A model generated the notes under the pieces. It worked only from the letters and a program-made list of their open reading frames with translations. It was not told the DNA's origin and did no database searches. A stretch of DNA of 64,000 nucleotides, from positions 62,001 through 126,000 of the forward strand of contig JAIPBU010000002.1 of NCBI GenBank assembly GCA_021738535.1, read 5' to 3'. Origin of the DNA: Bacteroidales bacterium (GTDB lineage Bacteria > Bacteroidota > Bacteroidia > Bacteroidales > VadinHA17). Position numbers and translations under genes: made by a program. Positions 1 to 8,935 of the stretch are shown here, in pieces (within the stretch, counting starts at the first letter, position 1; each line of letters opens with the position of its first letter).

Positions 1-1
1 G

Positions 2-325
2 GTAGAGAAGAACAAAGTTAACATGGAAGGAGCCGAAAAGGCATGGAAACAGGTTCCCCTGGGTAAGGATGACGGGGCGCCCGTATATTCATACAGGGTG
101 TTTACTGTTGATCCGGGCGGACACACACCCTATCACAACCATCCCTATGAGCATATGAATTTTATTATCGAGGGAGAGGGAGCACTGGTTAATGAAAAGG
201 GAGAGGAAACACCTTTAAAGGCAGGCGATTTTGCTCTTGTGAAGCCCGATGAAAAACACCAGTACCGTAACAAGGGAGATAAACCACTTAAGCTTATCTG
301 TGGTGTGCCTAAGGAGTTTGAATAA
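2..325 (+). CDS. cupin domain protein, 5' end outside window
   Basis: Small single-domain cupin (conserved beta-barrel). The metal-binding motif is visible as HTPYHNHPYEH with the later histidine in KPDEKHQYRN, which fits a mononuclear metal cupin. The reading frame is open back to base 2, and the residues before the first ATG at 23 (VEKNKVN) read like the usual start of this family, so I think the true start lies upstream of the window and the ATG at 23 is internal. The ligand and the reaction cannot be told from sequence; such stand-alone cupins are often sugar- or small-molecule-binding proteins. Confidence 0.8.
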   Translation, partial: VEKNKVNMEGAEKAWKQVPLGKDDGAPVYSYRVFTVDPGGHTPYHNHPYEHMNFIIEGEGALVNEKGEETPLKAGDFALVKPDEKHQYRNKGDKPLKLICGVPKEFE

Positions 326-378
326 GTATTAATATATAAAATATCATTCCCAAAGGCTAAAGAAACATAGCCTCCATT

Positions 379-1995
379 TTATTCAAGGAGGACTTTCTTA
401 TTCTTCGGGTATTTTACAGTATAGCTTAGGATGAATTCTTGAGTGTCTCTTGCCGCGATGCTTGTCTGCCATTTTACCTCGCCGCTGAATTTATTCATTG
501 TTCCTCCGGAAAGCTCAGTTGCTTCAACCTCAATATCCTTATTCCTGGATATCGGCACCTGGCCATAGACATCAATATCAATGTCTTTTGATTTATTATT
601 TCTTATTCTGATCCTGTAAGAACGTGTTTCCACTTTATTGAGCCCAATCAGACGTGTTGATGTGAATTCTTTCAATCGTTCCCTCTCAATGGTGATTCCC
701 TTATCTGTTCCAAGTGAAACATTTAGTGTGTCTGATATCTGCGTGGTATTTATCACACTTGTTCCGGTAAAGGTATTGCCAAAGTAAATATTAGCTTCCC
801 CGTTGAGCAGGTTAAGAGCTTCCCAGTCAGGGATATCCGCTGTCAGGAATGCCTCTTTCCTGAGCTTTGGCACGGTTTTATATTTATAGCTTGCGTCAGT
901 TGATAATCGCTGTAATTCCGTAACAAGATTATTGCCGTCAGAATTCACAGTTTGTGGTATATTGACTTCGAATGAGAAGCCCCTGGTATTCGTAATTAAA
1001 TTAACGGGAGGGATTGATGCTTCCTCCTGTTCGGTGTCATACTCAAAAGTAACAGCTTCCTGCTCTGCTACATCCATTGCTTTAGGTTGTTTTGCCATTG
1101 TGCGGGCTGAGGTACCCAATCCTTTGGTCCTTACTTCATAGAAATCAAGGTAATTAGGGTGGAGTGCGGGTAAAGTACCGGATTCCGAAGGATCAGCATC
1201 TGAAAAGACTAATATAGCTTTTTTCCAGTCAATGCCTGTATTCTGCCATACATTGGCTTTATAAATGATATTAACATCTTCTTCTATGTCATTTACCCTG
1301 ATATCATATGATGGGTACCATCCTGCATTCCCGGCTAAATAACTTAGTGTAAGTAATGCCCTTGTTGGCTGATCCGCAGAAACAGAAATTATTACCTCTG
1401 ATGTCGGCATCCTGGATAATCTCAATGCCCCCTGCAATTGATTCTGAAGTTTTTGTTTCTCATCCTTGTATTTATTTATCAGTCTGTTCTTATTTAGTAT
1501 TCCTATTCTTATTTCTTCAAGATTTGCGGTATATACTTCTGTTATGCTTGCCAGTTCTTGTGCAGTTATTTTTTCATTTGCACCACCTATCACTTTATTT
1601 GCAGAAAGGAAAGCTTCTTTTTCTTTTAGTATTTCAATATCAGTCTGCTCATCTTCAATTTTTAGTTTCAGGTCATCAATTTTCTTCCTGATTTTTTTGA
1701 CAGCTTCGCTCTCCTCAGCATTCTCGAGGTAATTTTGGTGGAGCTTAACTGAGAGGATCATGAAATTCCCTTCACCTTTCACCTGCAGGCTTGAAGCATT
1801 TGCATATGGTGAAAGTCCGGGTATTCTCAAAATGAATTTTCCCTTTGCTATGTTAATGTCTGCCTCTCTTTCAAGCTGTGCCCTGTCGGGGAAAATGGTA
1901 ACCTTTGTTATTTTGCTTTGAATGTCAGTATATTCCTGGGCTGATAAGATGCCTGAGGTTATTAGTATAAAGATAGCTATTGCGGTGGTTTTCAT
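379..1995 (-). CDS. DUF4139 domain protein (mucoidy inhibitor MuiA family)
   Basis: 538 residues. An N-terminal signal peptide ends around ILSAQ, followed by a DUF4140-like beta domain (ITKVTIFPDRAQLEREA), a charged coiled coil at about residues 90-190, and the large DUF4139 beta-rich domain to the C-terminus. It is probably secreted or periplasmic. The family name comes from a Streptomyces-type MuiA; no biochemical role is established. It stands alone, with about 100 bp to the next minus-strand gene upstream. Length and domain order are normal for Bacteroidota members. Confidence 0.82.
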   Translation of the reverse strand: MKTTAIAIFILITSGILSAQEYTDIQSKITKVTIFPDRAQLEREADINIAKGKFILRIPGLSPYANASSLQVKGEGNFMILSVKLHQNYLENAEESEAVKKIRKKIDDLKLKIEDEQTDIEILKEKEAFLSANKVIGGANEKITAQELASITEVYTANLEEIRIGILNKNRLINKYKDEKQKLQNQLQGALRLSRMPTSEVIISVSADQPTRALLTLSYLAGNAGWYPSYDIRVNDIEEDVNIIYKANVWQNTGIDWKKAILVFSDADPSESGTLPALHPNYLDFYEVRTKGLGTSARTMAKQPKAMDVAEQEAVTFEYDTEQEEASIPPVNLITNTRGFSFEVNIPQTVNSDGNNLVTELQRLSTDASYKYKTVPKLRKEAFLTADIPDWEALNLLNGEANIYFGNTFTGTSVINTTQISDTLNVSLGTDKGITIERERLKEFTSTRLIGLNKVETRSYRIRIRNNKSKDIDIDVYGQVPISRNKDIEVEATELSGGTMNKFSGEVKWQTSIAARDTQEFILSYTVKYPKNKKVLLE

Positions 1996-2093
1996 TTCCT
2001 TTATTGTTATTGTTTACATAATACCAAAATATTCAGAAAAGATACAAGATAAAAGGGAAAAGATAAAAGTTCAGGCACTATTTGTCGCGTCTA

Positions 2094-3281
2094 TTACTGC
2101 ATTTCATTTAGAAGGATATAAATGTCCTGAAGAGGATAGCCGTTTAGCGGATTGTAAACGGAATAGTTTTTCAGGTTAATCAAACCTTGTTCCTGTATGC
2201 CACAGGCAACTAATGAATTGACTTTTGTTTTAAATAAAGGAGCTATTTTTTTAAAATTCAGTTTGCTGCGGTCAGGACGTTCACTGTGCTTTGCTTCAAT
2301 CAGGTATACTTTTCCCTCTTTCTCAATAATGAAATCAATCTCCATCCCATTTGAATCCCTGTAAGAGAACAAATCCTTACCTGCAACCAATCCTTGTTTA
2401 ATGAATTCTGTGAGAACGAAGTTTTCCCATATATTACCGAGGTGAGGCGATTTGTTAAGTGAATCCAATGATTCTATATTCAGGAGGGAGGATAAGATGC
2501 CGTTGTCGGAGAAATAGATCTTTGGGGCCTTGATTAATCTCTTCCCAAGATTATTGTAATATGGCGGCAGCAGAACAATCAATCCCGAAACTTCAAGGGC
2601 ATTGACCCATGCCTTTATTGTATTAACGGCCACTCCAATCTCATTCGATAATTCGGAATAATTTAACAGTTGACCTGCTCTCATGGCCAGTAAAGACAGA
2701 AAACGCCTGTAATCTCTAAGGTTTGTAACATTGAGTATTTGCTTCAGGTCTCTTTCAAGGTATGTTTGTATATAATCTTCATAGAATTGTTTTGCATCAA
2801 GTTCCTCTGCCCATAATTCAGGGAATCCCCCCTTCCACAGAAGATCCCTTTTATTTTGCACCAGATCCGTATTATTGAGCTCTCCTGCGCTCAGGGTTCC
2901 AAGGTAAAGAATTCTTATCCTGCCTGCCAGTGAATCACTTACCTGCTGCATCAGGATGAAGTATTGGCTGCCTGTCAATATCCATTTTCCTTTTTCATTC
3001 CTTTTTTGATCTACAAAAATTTTCAGATCACGAAAAAGGGAAGGCACATATTGTATCTCATCAATTATTACCCTGTCTTTGAACTTCTGCAAAAATTGAG
3101 TCGGATTTTGCTCTGCTTCCTCTGCAATAAGTATCCTGTCAAAAGTTACATAGTCAGCATCAGGGTACAGGCGTTGTAATAATGAGCTTTTGCCGGCCTG
3201 CCTGATCCCGGTCAACAGAACTACCGGCCTGGTATTAACCGCCTGTTTAATTTTGTCAGTGTAATCTCTTTCTATCCACAT
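2094..3281 (-). CDS. ATP-binding protein, AAA_14 + DUF4143
   Basis: 395 residues. The N-terminal AAA_14 P-loop ATPase has Walker A GIRQAGKSS at about residues 25-33 and Walker B VIIDEIQYVP at about 71-80, with a sensor motif ILTGSQ. The C-terminal half is DUF4143, which has a winged-helix segment (LLNYSELSNEIGVAVNT) and ends in a nuclease-like fold region (GMEIDFIIEKEGKVYLIEAK). The family is widespread, often patchily distributed, and of unknown function. The gene is monocistronic and looks intact. It is flanked upstream by a repeat-rich stretch, which fits acquisition, but no transfer signature is seen. Confidence 0.88.
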   Translation of the reverse strand: MWIERDYTDKIKQAVNTRPVVLLTGIRQAGKSSLLQRLYPDADYVTFDRILIAEEAEQNPTQFLQKFKDRVIIDEIQYVPSLFRDLKIFVDQKRNEKGKWILTGSQYFILMQQVSDSLAGRIRILYLGTLSAGELNNTDLVQNKRDLLWKGGFPELWAEELDAKQFYEDYIQTYLERDLKQILNVTNLRDYRRFLSLLAMRAGQLLNYSELSNEIGVAVNTIKAWVNALEVSGLIVLLPPYYNNLGKRLIKAPKIYFSDNGILSSLLNIESLDSLNKSPHLGNIWENFVLTEFIKQGLVAGKDLFSYRDSNGMEIDFIIEKEGKVYLIEAKHSERPDRSKLNFKKIAPLFKTKVNSLVACGIQEQGLINLKNYSVYNPLNGYPLQDIYILLNEMQ

Positions 3282-3390
3282 GGTTTTAAGAATTTAAACA
3301 GGATAAATATAGCATAATTGCATTAAGAGTGCAAATATACATAACATAGATTGCAAAATAACCTAATAATTTTGATATATAGCAGGATGG

Positions 3391-3434
3391 AGCCCGCCTT
3401 CGTCAAGCCTACGGCGGACAGGGCAGGTGGCAGG
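3391..3434. repeat. GC-rich intergenic repeat with internal dyads
   Basis: A short GC-rich island (CCCGCCTTCGTCAAGCCTAC followed by GGCGGACAGGGCAGG) in an AT-rich intergenic region. It contains self-complementary segments (CCGCC...GGCGG). Its composition and dyad pattern resemble dispersed intergenic repeats I know from Bacteroidota assemblies. It lies just past the truncated end of the surface-protein fragment and is followed by purine-rich low-complexity sequence at about 3450-3490. Confidence 0.45.
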
Positions 3435-3450
3435 TAAGTATGGCGAAAGA

Positions 3451-4485
3451 CTAAAGACAAAAGGCAAAAGGAAAAAAAAGATAAAAGGATTGAAAATTGA
3501 AGATATAAAATTCCCTTATAAATGTGAGCATATACCATTTCTTAACTTCAAGCGAAGTTGATGTAAGTAACTCTACTGTTCCGCTTGAATTTGCGTACCA
3601 AAGAAATGCCTTGCCGTTAGATTCGTCAATGCCACCATAGATTCTGTTATCGGTATTAAATATGCATTGACTCCAGATGGCGCCGTCAAGAGTGTCGGCA
3701 TAAATCCATATGTTTACTGTAAAATCATCTGTCTCTGAGATTAATTGGTTACATTCAACAAAGCTATCATCAAATAGCATTGCACTGTTGGCATCTCCAA
3801 ACCTGTCATAGGTTGTGATAGCCCCGTTATTTGTACCATGATTACCATTTCCACTTTCATCATTAACACTATTATTAAATGGGGAATATGCCAGTAGATT
3901 AGAGCCTGAGAGAGTTGTAAAGACACCTTCCGATCCATATGCGGTACCTACATTATTAGTTGCAAAAGCCCTGAAATAGTATTCTGTTCCGGCTGTTAAC
4001 CCCGTGAGTAACGCAGAAAAACTGCCGATATCACCGCCTTTAATTACAACATTATCAGATACTGAGGGATTTGTGGAAGTACCGTAGCATACACCCCGTT
4101 CAGTAATCCCGGCACCCCCGTCATCGGTTACCTCCCCGTCAATATTGGCTCCTGTTTCTGTTATATTATAAGCAGTGCCGGTGATAACTGAAGGTTGGGA
4201 AAGAGCGGTTGTTGTAAAACTTTCTTCCTGTCCGTAAGCAGTTCCCACGCTGTTAGTAGCATATGCTTTGACATAGTAAGTAGTGCCCGGATCAAGCTCT
4301 GTCATTTGGCTTGTGTAAGAGCCTGTCCCGCTTCCATCAGTAGTATGCTCACCTGAAATACCCGGGGCCTGTTCAGTACCCCAGCATACACCTCTTGCGC
4401 TGACGGGGTCTCCTCCGTTATCTGTTATACTGCCACCTGAATCTGCTGATCTGTAGTCAATATTGATCACTGCATCTGTAGTAAT
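3451..4485 (-). pseudogene. C-terminal fragment of surface protein: FN3-like repeats + truncated LamG
   Basis: This is the continuation, in the same frame, of the gene at 4486-6483, from which it is separated by one TGA codon (4488-4486). It opens with ITTDAVINIDYRS, which matches the start of the preceding FN3-like repeats, so it is not an independent gene. It contains two more repeats (VSARGVCWG, ITERGVCYG) and the first about 110 residues of a LamG/concanavalin-like domain (YSPFNNSVNDESGNGNHG). The domain breaks off after KKWYML and the frame then runs into low-complexity phenylalanine-rich noncoding sequence, so the 3' end is also lost. A GTG at 4470 could start a residual ORF but has no signal peptide. 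Confidence 0.8.
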
Positions 4486-6483
4486 TCATGGTAAATCCAG
4501 TGTGGTAAATTCAAGCTGTTCGCCGTAGCCCGTACCTTCATTATTAGCAGCGTAAGCTTTTACATAATATGTCGTGCCGGGAGTGAGACCGGAGAGGGTC
4601 TCGGTGAACTCACCCGTGCCGTTGACATTATTCTGTACAGTATTATCAGTTATTGTCGGATTGCCCGTTGTGTTATAGCAGAATCCCCTGTCATTTGCTT
4701 CTGAGCTGCCATTGTACGTAACATTACCGGTACAATCTGCCGATGTGCTTGTTACTGAAGATACAGAGACAGTGTTGACAGATGGTGCTTCCTCAGGGAT
4801 AATCACGAAACTCTTCATTTCACCGTATGATGTACCGGCAATATTCCTTGCGTAGGCCAGGTAATAATATGTCTGGTTCTCTGTAAGAGGACTTATAGTC
4901 TCCTGGAAGGACTGTTCAGATGAACTTCCTGTAATGTTTACTTTTGTGCCATCAGAAACTGGATCTTCTGTTGTGCTGTAATAAATGCCTGCTTCTCCTT
5001 CCACTGAGTTGCCGTCATCTGTGATAACACCGCCAAGTGTTGCACTGTTATTAACAAGATCAGTAGCATCCGTGGTTGTAACAACGGGTAAACTGGCCCC
5101 CTGGCCCTGTATACACCTCACCGAATAAGCATTTGATTTGAAATCTCCGTTATAATGTATTTTATTATCGGCGTAGTTAAGTGATCTGTTCCAGGCATCA
5201 GAGTCTATTGCCTCGGTGCTTGTCCACCAGGTTCCCCATTGCCCCAGATTCTCAAACGAGCCTCCGTTATTATCAATCATTGCTCCCCCTGGCAATGCTG
5301 TGAATCCGGTAATGTTTGTAGCTCCTGTGTTCGGGATAAGCCAGTGTTCATAATATCCTTCTTTCAGAGTCCCTCCTTTATCTCCTCTGCCTGATGACGC
5401 GGCTACTTCTTCAGTTGTCATTCCCAGATAAAGTTCGAGTTCCTTCCATTCATTGTCGCTTGGCAAATGCCAGCCGTCAGGGCAAATACCCTGCAAGCTA
5501 CCGGGATTGTCATCATTACTCTGAGAGCCGTTCAAGGCAGCATTCCAGTTGTAAAGCACTCCGTAAGTATTGTAATTATCGCTTGCTTTCGCTTCAGAGA
5601 TATTATTGCCTTCATAGCCGTAAACATAGTATAGTGTGAAATATCCTCCTGCTGTGTCTGGTGAATATATCTTAGGAAGGTAAGCAAGATTTTCCGCCAT
5701 CCAGACCTGGTCTCCTATTTCAACCCATTTATAAGTATTTCCGTCTCTTGTATCCGTAAATGTTCCGGTAGTATTTATATCAAATGTTTTAAATATTATT
5801 GTATTGCCGAAGCCTGTTCCGTGCAGATTTGTTGCATATGCCCGAAGATAGTATTCCGTTCCAGGTTCCAGGTTGTTTACTTCCATAATATATTCCGAGT
5901 TCGTAAATTCCATTGAATCCCATGGATCATCATTTGTAATAACTGAATCATTAAGCGTGGGAGTCCCTGATTTGTTCCAGCAAAATCCAAAATCTATTAT
6001 GTCTAAGCCTCCCTCGTCACTTATTCTTGCGCCGGCCCTGACTTTTGTTTGTGTTATATCAGTGGCCTCATAGGTTTCCAGTGCCGGTACCGAGATGTCA
6101 AGGCTGGTAAAACTTTTTTGCTCACCATAAAATTCTGAACCACCTGAGATGGCGAACGCTTTATATTCATATTTTGTATTTGGCTCAGGGTTGTCAATAA
6201 AAATACTAAAAACACCTCTGCTGTATTTGGCTCCCAGTGAATGATTTGTAAAGTCAGCACCTGTGCCGTTTGCTTCCCTTAGCAAGACACCATGATTGGT
6301 GACCGCTCCTTCTCCCATGTCAATTATTTCACCCTTAATCTCAACCTGGTTATATGAAATATCTTCGGATGATACTGTGATAGTGTTCACTTTCAGGATT
6401 CTTTCGGGCTTCTTGCATGCATTAAAGAGAATAACTTGCGAAAGTGAAATAATAGTGATCAATATATATGAGATTCTTTTCAT
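4486..6483 (-). CDS. lipoprotein with FN3-like repeats and FISUMP domain, prematurely stopped
   Basis: 665 residues. A lipoprotein signal peptide (LFNAC, Cys about 23) is followed by two FN3-like repeats and a FISUMP domain (TIGR02145 type) at about residues 235-450, recognised by TYKWVEIGDQVWMAENLAY, NTYGVLYNWNAAL and CPDGWHLPSDNEW. Two more repeats follow (EANDRGFCYN). The ORF stops at LDLP-TGA where another repeat should begin, and that repeat is present in frame downstream. The full product would be about 1010 codons. It is the third gene of an operon with the caspase gene, whose stop abuts its start. A role at the cell surface is likely; the ligand is unknown. Confidence 0.8.
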   Translation of the reverse strand: MKRISYILITIISLSQVILFNACKKPERILKVNTITVSSEDISYNQVEIKGEIIDMGEGAVTNHGVLLREANGTGADFTNHSLGAKYSRGVFSIFIDNPEPNTKYEYKAFAISGGSEFYGEQKSFTSLDISVPALETYEATDITQTKVRAGARISDEGGLDIIDFGFCWNKSGTPTLNDSVITNDDPWDSMEFTNSEYIMEVNNLEPGTEYYLRAYATNLHGTGFGNTIIFKTFDINTTGTFTDTRDGNTYKWVEIGDQVWMAENLAYLPKIYSPDTAGGYFTLYYVYGYEGNNISEAKASDNYNTYGVLYNWNAALNGSQSNDDNPGSLQGICPDGWHLPSDNEWKELELYLGMTTEEVAASSGRGDKGGTLKEGYYEHWLIPNTGATNITGFTALPGGAMIDNNGGSFENLGQWGTWWTSTEAIDSDAWNRSLNYADNKIHYNGDFKSNAYSVRCIQGQGASLPVVTTTDATDLVNNSATLGGVITDDGNSVEGEAGIYYSTTEDPVSDGTKVNITGSSSEQSFQETISPLTENQTYYYLAYARNIAGTSYGEMKSFVIIPEEAPSVNTVSVSSVTSTSADCTGNVTYNGSSEANDRGFCYNTTGNPTITDNTVQNNVNGTGEFTETLSGLTPGTTYYVKAYAANNEGTGYGEQLEFTTLDLP

Positions 6484-7620
6484 TTAATCTTTTTTCAGGA
6501 TAAAGACAAAATCGCCTCCTTCGTCACCAACACCCTGGATCACTCCTGTTCTGGGTACGGTGGTACTGTTATTTTCAACTGCAACCCTTATCCTGCTGTA
6601 AAGGCTTTCTGAGGGAAGATATTTATCCTTATTTTTTTCCAGCCTGTCAACAAGATACTCAATAAAAACACTTTCATCAGGTACTTCCGAAAGAGTCCCG
6701 CTGGTTATAGCCTTTCTGCTCGGAAGCCTGTATAATTCCTCAATACTTTCCGATACATCATCGAAAATACTACGGGTTTTAAATATGGAACCTGCAAAGC
6801 AGGCATCGGATATCAGAAGCGTATGCCTGGATTTTATTGCTTTCAGGTAATCGACCAGTGAACTGTTGGGGAACCATGCAGCCCTGTTTTCACGTCTTGC
6901 ATCTGACGGGAGCCAGTAACCGAGCCCGGTATCTTCTTCCCAAAGGCCATGTCCGGCATAAAAGATCAACAGGTTATCATTTTCCTTAACGTTTTTTGAT
7001 AACTTATCGAATGCAATATAGAGGTCTTCCCTTTCCGGGTTAAGAAGGAGTGTTATATCTTCCTGCTTAAAAGTATATTTGTCAACCAGAACATCATACA
7101 CCCCTCTCGCATCTCCTATGGCATTTTCGAGGTTCTCACCCATTGCGGGATAACTGTTTATGCCTATTATTAATGCATAGTACTTGCCCGGATCAAGAGT
7201 GTTGTCTGCAAGGTTAGTTACCGGGGCAGTGTAATAAATGTTGTAATGGTAGCGCTCCAGAACCTGGCTTCCCTGAAGAATATCTATATTAAGACTGTTA
7301 GACCCGGGTTGCATTGTTACCTTATTTTGCCAGAAAAAATTCCCATCCATGTTTTCTACAGGAATGCTGTTCATATGAACGATCATCCCTTTTTTGAAAC
7401 CCTCTACTTCTCCTGCAAGGTCAAATGATTCTTCCGGTGTAACAAACACCCTTGATTCTTCCAGGGCAGGCTGGTGTAATGTCAAACTGACCTCAGGCTT
7501 CTTCTCCGGGATATTATTTATGTGTATGCGAGATTTTTCACTTTTTATCTGACCGCTAAGAGATATCGGGAAGATTATCAGGAGTAATATGTATAAGTAA
7601 TGTAATCTGTACTTGTCCAT
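6484..7620 (-). CDS. secreted caspase family (C14) peptidase
   Basis: 378 residues. An N-terminal signal or anchor segment (YLYILLLIIFPISLSGQ) is followed by a beta-rich linker to about residue 140 and a caspase-like p20 fold (YYALIIGINSYP). The catalytic dyad is intact: His about 224 in FYAGHG and Cys about 274 in SDACFAGS. The peptidase domain is complete and ends near the C-terminus. It is preceded at 10 bp by a frameshifted gene and followed without a gap by the FISUMP surface protein. Bacterial C14 proteins range from signalling and regulated-proteolysis roles to defence effectors. The signal sequence places this one outside the cytoplasm and argues against a classical cytoplasmic abortive-infection effector. 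Confidence 0.88.
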   Translation of the reverse strand: MDKYRLHYLYILLLIIFPISLSGQIKSEKSRIHINNIPEKKPEVSLTLHQPALEESRVFVTPEESFDLAGEVEGFKKGMIVHMNSIPVENMDGNFFWQNKVTMQPGSNSLNIDILQGSQVLERYHYNIYYTAPVTNLADNTLDPGKYYALIIGINSYPAMGENLENAIGDARGVYDVLVDKYTFKQEDITLLLNPEREDLYIAFDKLSKNVKENDNLLIFYAGHGLWEEDTGLGYWLPSDARRENRAAWFPNSSLVDYLKAIKSRHTLLISDACFAGSIFKTRSIFDDVSESIEELYRLPSRKAITSGTLSEVPDESVFIEYLVDRLEKNKDKYLPSESLYSRIRVAVENNSTTVPRTGVIQGVGDEGGDFVFILKKD

Positions 7621-7630
7621 AAGTTAATTT

Positions 7631-8520
7631 TTAAAAAGTCCACGTGGCATAAAGGTTTACACCTTTCATGTTATTGGCAGATGCTCCTGCCTTAAAGTTA
7701 TTGCGGGGAGAGGATGGTATTATGGCTGACCATATAAGGTTAACAGCCCAAACCCCTGCAGCACCGTAAATAAGATACCGCGCCCTGTTATATGATTTTT
7801 CTGATTCCCTGAAGAGCCTGTCCCTGTCGTTTATGGACACGGATTCCAGGTATTGATCATATTTAGTATTGTAATCATAAATAAAATACCCTGAAGCAAC
7901 CAGGCTACCGTAACCAATCACTCCCAATAGCAAATGAGCCCCCTTACTGCTTGCTTTTTTTTGCCCGAGCCCCGGCAGAATAAGAGATGATGCCATAATA
8001 TTTCCGCGGGAGTAAGAAGGCGAGGGAATAGTCCCGGAGCTGCCGGGGATTTCATCATTGTCATGGGTTTTGAGATCTGCAACTGCTTGTTTATTTTGAT
8101 CGTCACCGGCTTCTTCCTCGAGATCCATGCCCTGTTTTTCTGAATTGTTTCTTCGTTTTCCTCAGCCTCCTTGTCATTAATCACTACCTGCTGTGCAGTG
8201 ATCTGCACTTCAATATCCCCGTTTATCCTGAAATTATCTGCGGCAAGATTCCAGACAATTTGTTTGTCCGGACCACATTGGATGCTGTCACCAATGTCCC
8301 CGTGCAGTGCTGAAGTGTTAATTACTTCGCCGCTCGGAAAAGTAATATCAGGATAAATATTAAAAATATTATTTTGAGAGCATCCTCTTATATCAAACAG
8401 AATGACAAGTGTATCATTATAATAGCTAAGTTCAGGCCTGGATATTGAAATATTTGATTGAGATTGAACCTGCACAGAAATAGCTGCCAGAATTGCTAAT
8501 ATCAGTCTTAAGGTTTTCAT
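7631..8520 (-). pseudogene. secreted/membrane protein of unknown function, frameshifted
   Basis: Two overlapping frames make one protein. Frame A (start 8520) gives a signal peptide (AILAAISVQVQSQ) and a beta domain ending in IVWNLAADNFRINGD, a motif common in Bacteroidota proteins next to FISUMP/caspase genes. Frame B (7631 to about 8130) gives the acidic linker DLEEEAGDDQNK and a membrane part with two TM helices (LLLGVIGYGSLVASGYF; LIYGAAGVWAVNLIW), DUF5683-like. The switch lies near an A5 run at 8134-8140 (G AAA AAC on the minus strand). Adding one A or a -1 slip joins the frames as IQK(K)QGMDLEEE. After the run frame A degenerates to basic nonsense. First gene of the caspase operon. Confidence 0.75.
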
Positions 8521-8620
8521 TGGCGGTCTTTACACTGAGAAAGATACGAATTAATTACATTAATGTCAAAGTGCCAGGTTTTTAAGTGATTCATGTTTTG
8601 ATGAATGACCATTTTTTGTT

Positions 8621-8795
8621 GATAAAAGGCTAAGTCTAAGTCTAAGGCTAAGGCTAAGGAACTCCTAAACCCCTTCTTCTTCAACCCCTGATAATGTCTC
8701 TTCCAAACGGAGAGAGCGCTATTGCTGCCAGCTTAAAATGATGCATCCCGAACAGGATCCCTATTCTCTTTTAGCCTTCGCCTTCGCCATAAACC
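8621..8795. repeat. intergenic region with hexamer repeats and inverted copies
   Basis: The gap 8521-8935 (415 bp) holds no gene that I can support. It contains five hexamer units of the form GGCTAA/GTCTAA at 8628-8659, and about 110 bp further on an inverted, diverged copy (TTTTAGCCTTCGCCTTCGCC at 8770-8789). The result is a loose inverted-repeat element (AAGGCTAA...TTAGCCTT). Candidate -7 motifs for the SUF operon (TACTTTTG at 8829, TAGTTTTG at 8895) follow, neither with a clear -33 TTTG. Confidence 0.5.
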
Positions 8796-8935
8796 AACCA
8801 TTTTCTTCAACACAACGCCAAAATTTTGTACTTTTGTTCGTTCGCATTAAATGATATAAAACATTAGCTAAAACAATATGTAAATCATAGCTGTTAGTTT
8901 TGTACAGGTGAAATACATTAACATGATTTACGGAG

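Noticed and set aside
2094-3281. Toxin or defence gene
   Set aside because: AAA_14/DUF4143 proteins have no shown defence role and no partner gene lies next to it.
4486-4488. TGA read as an amino acid (alternative code or selenocysteine)
   Set aside because: TGA is the normal stop of sufE, crcB and leuS here, and no SECIS-like hairpin follows the codon.
8134-8140. Programmed -1 frameshift as the preferred explanation
   Set aside because: The slippery site is imperfect (G AAA AAC) and I saw no downstream stem or upstream Shine-Dalgarno; mutation or a length error is simpler.
8628-8659. CRISPR array or telomere-like array
   Set aside because: Units are 6 bp with no spacers; too short and degenerate.
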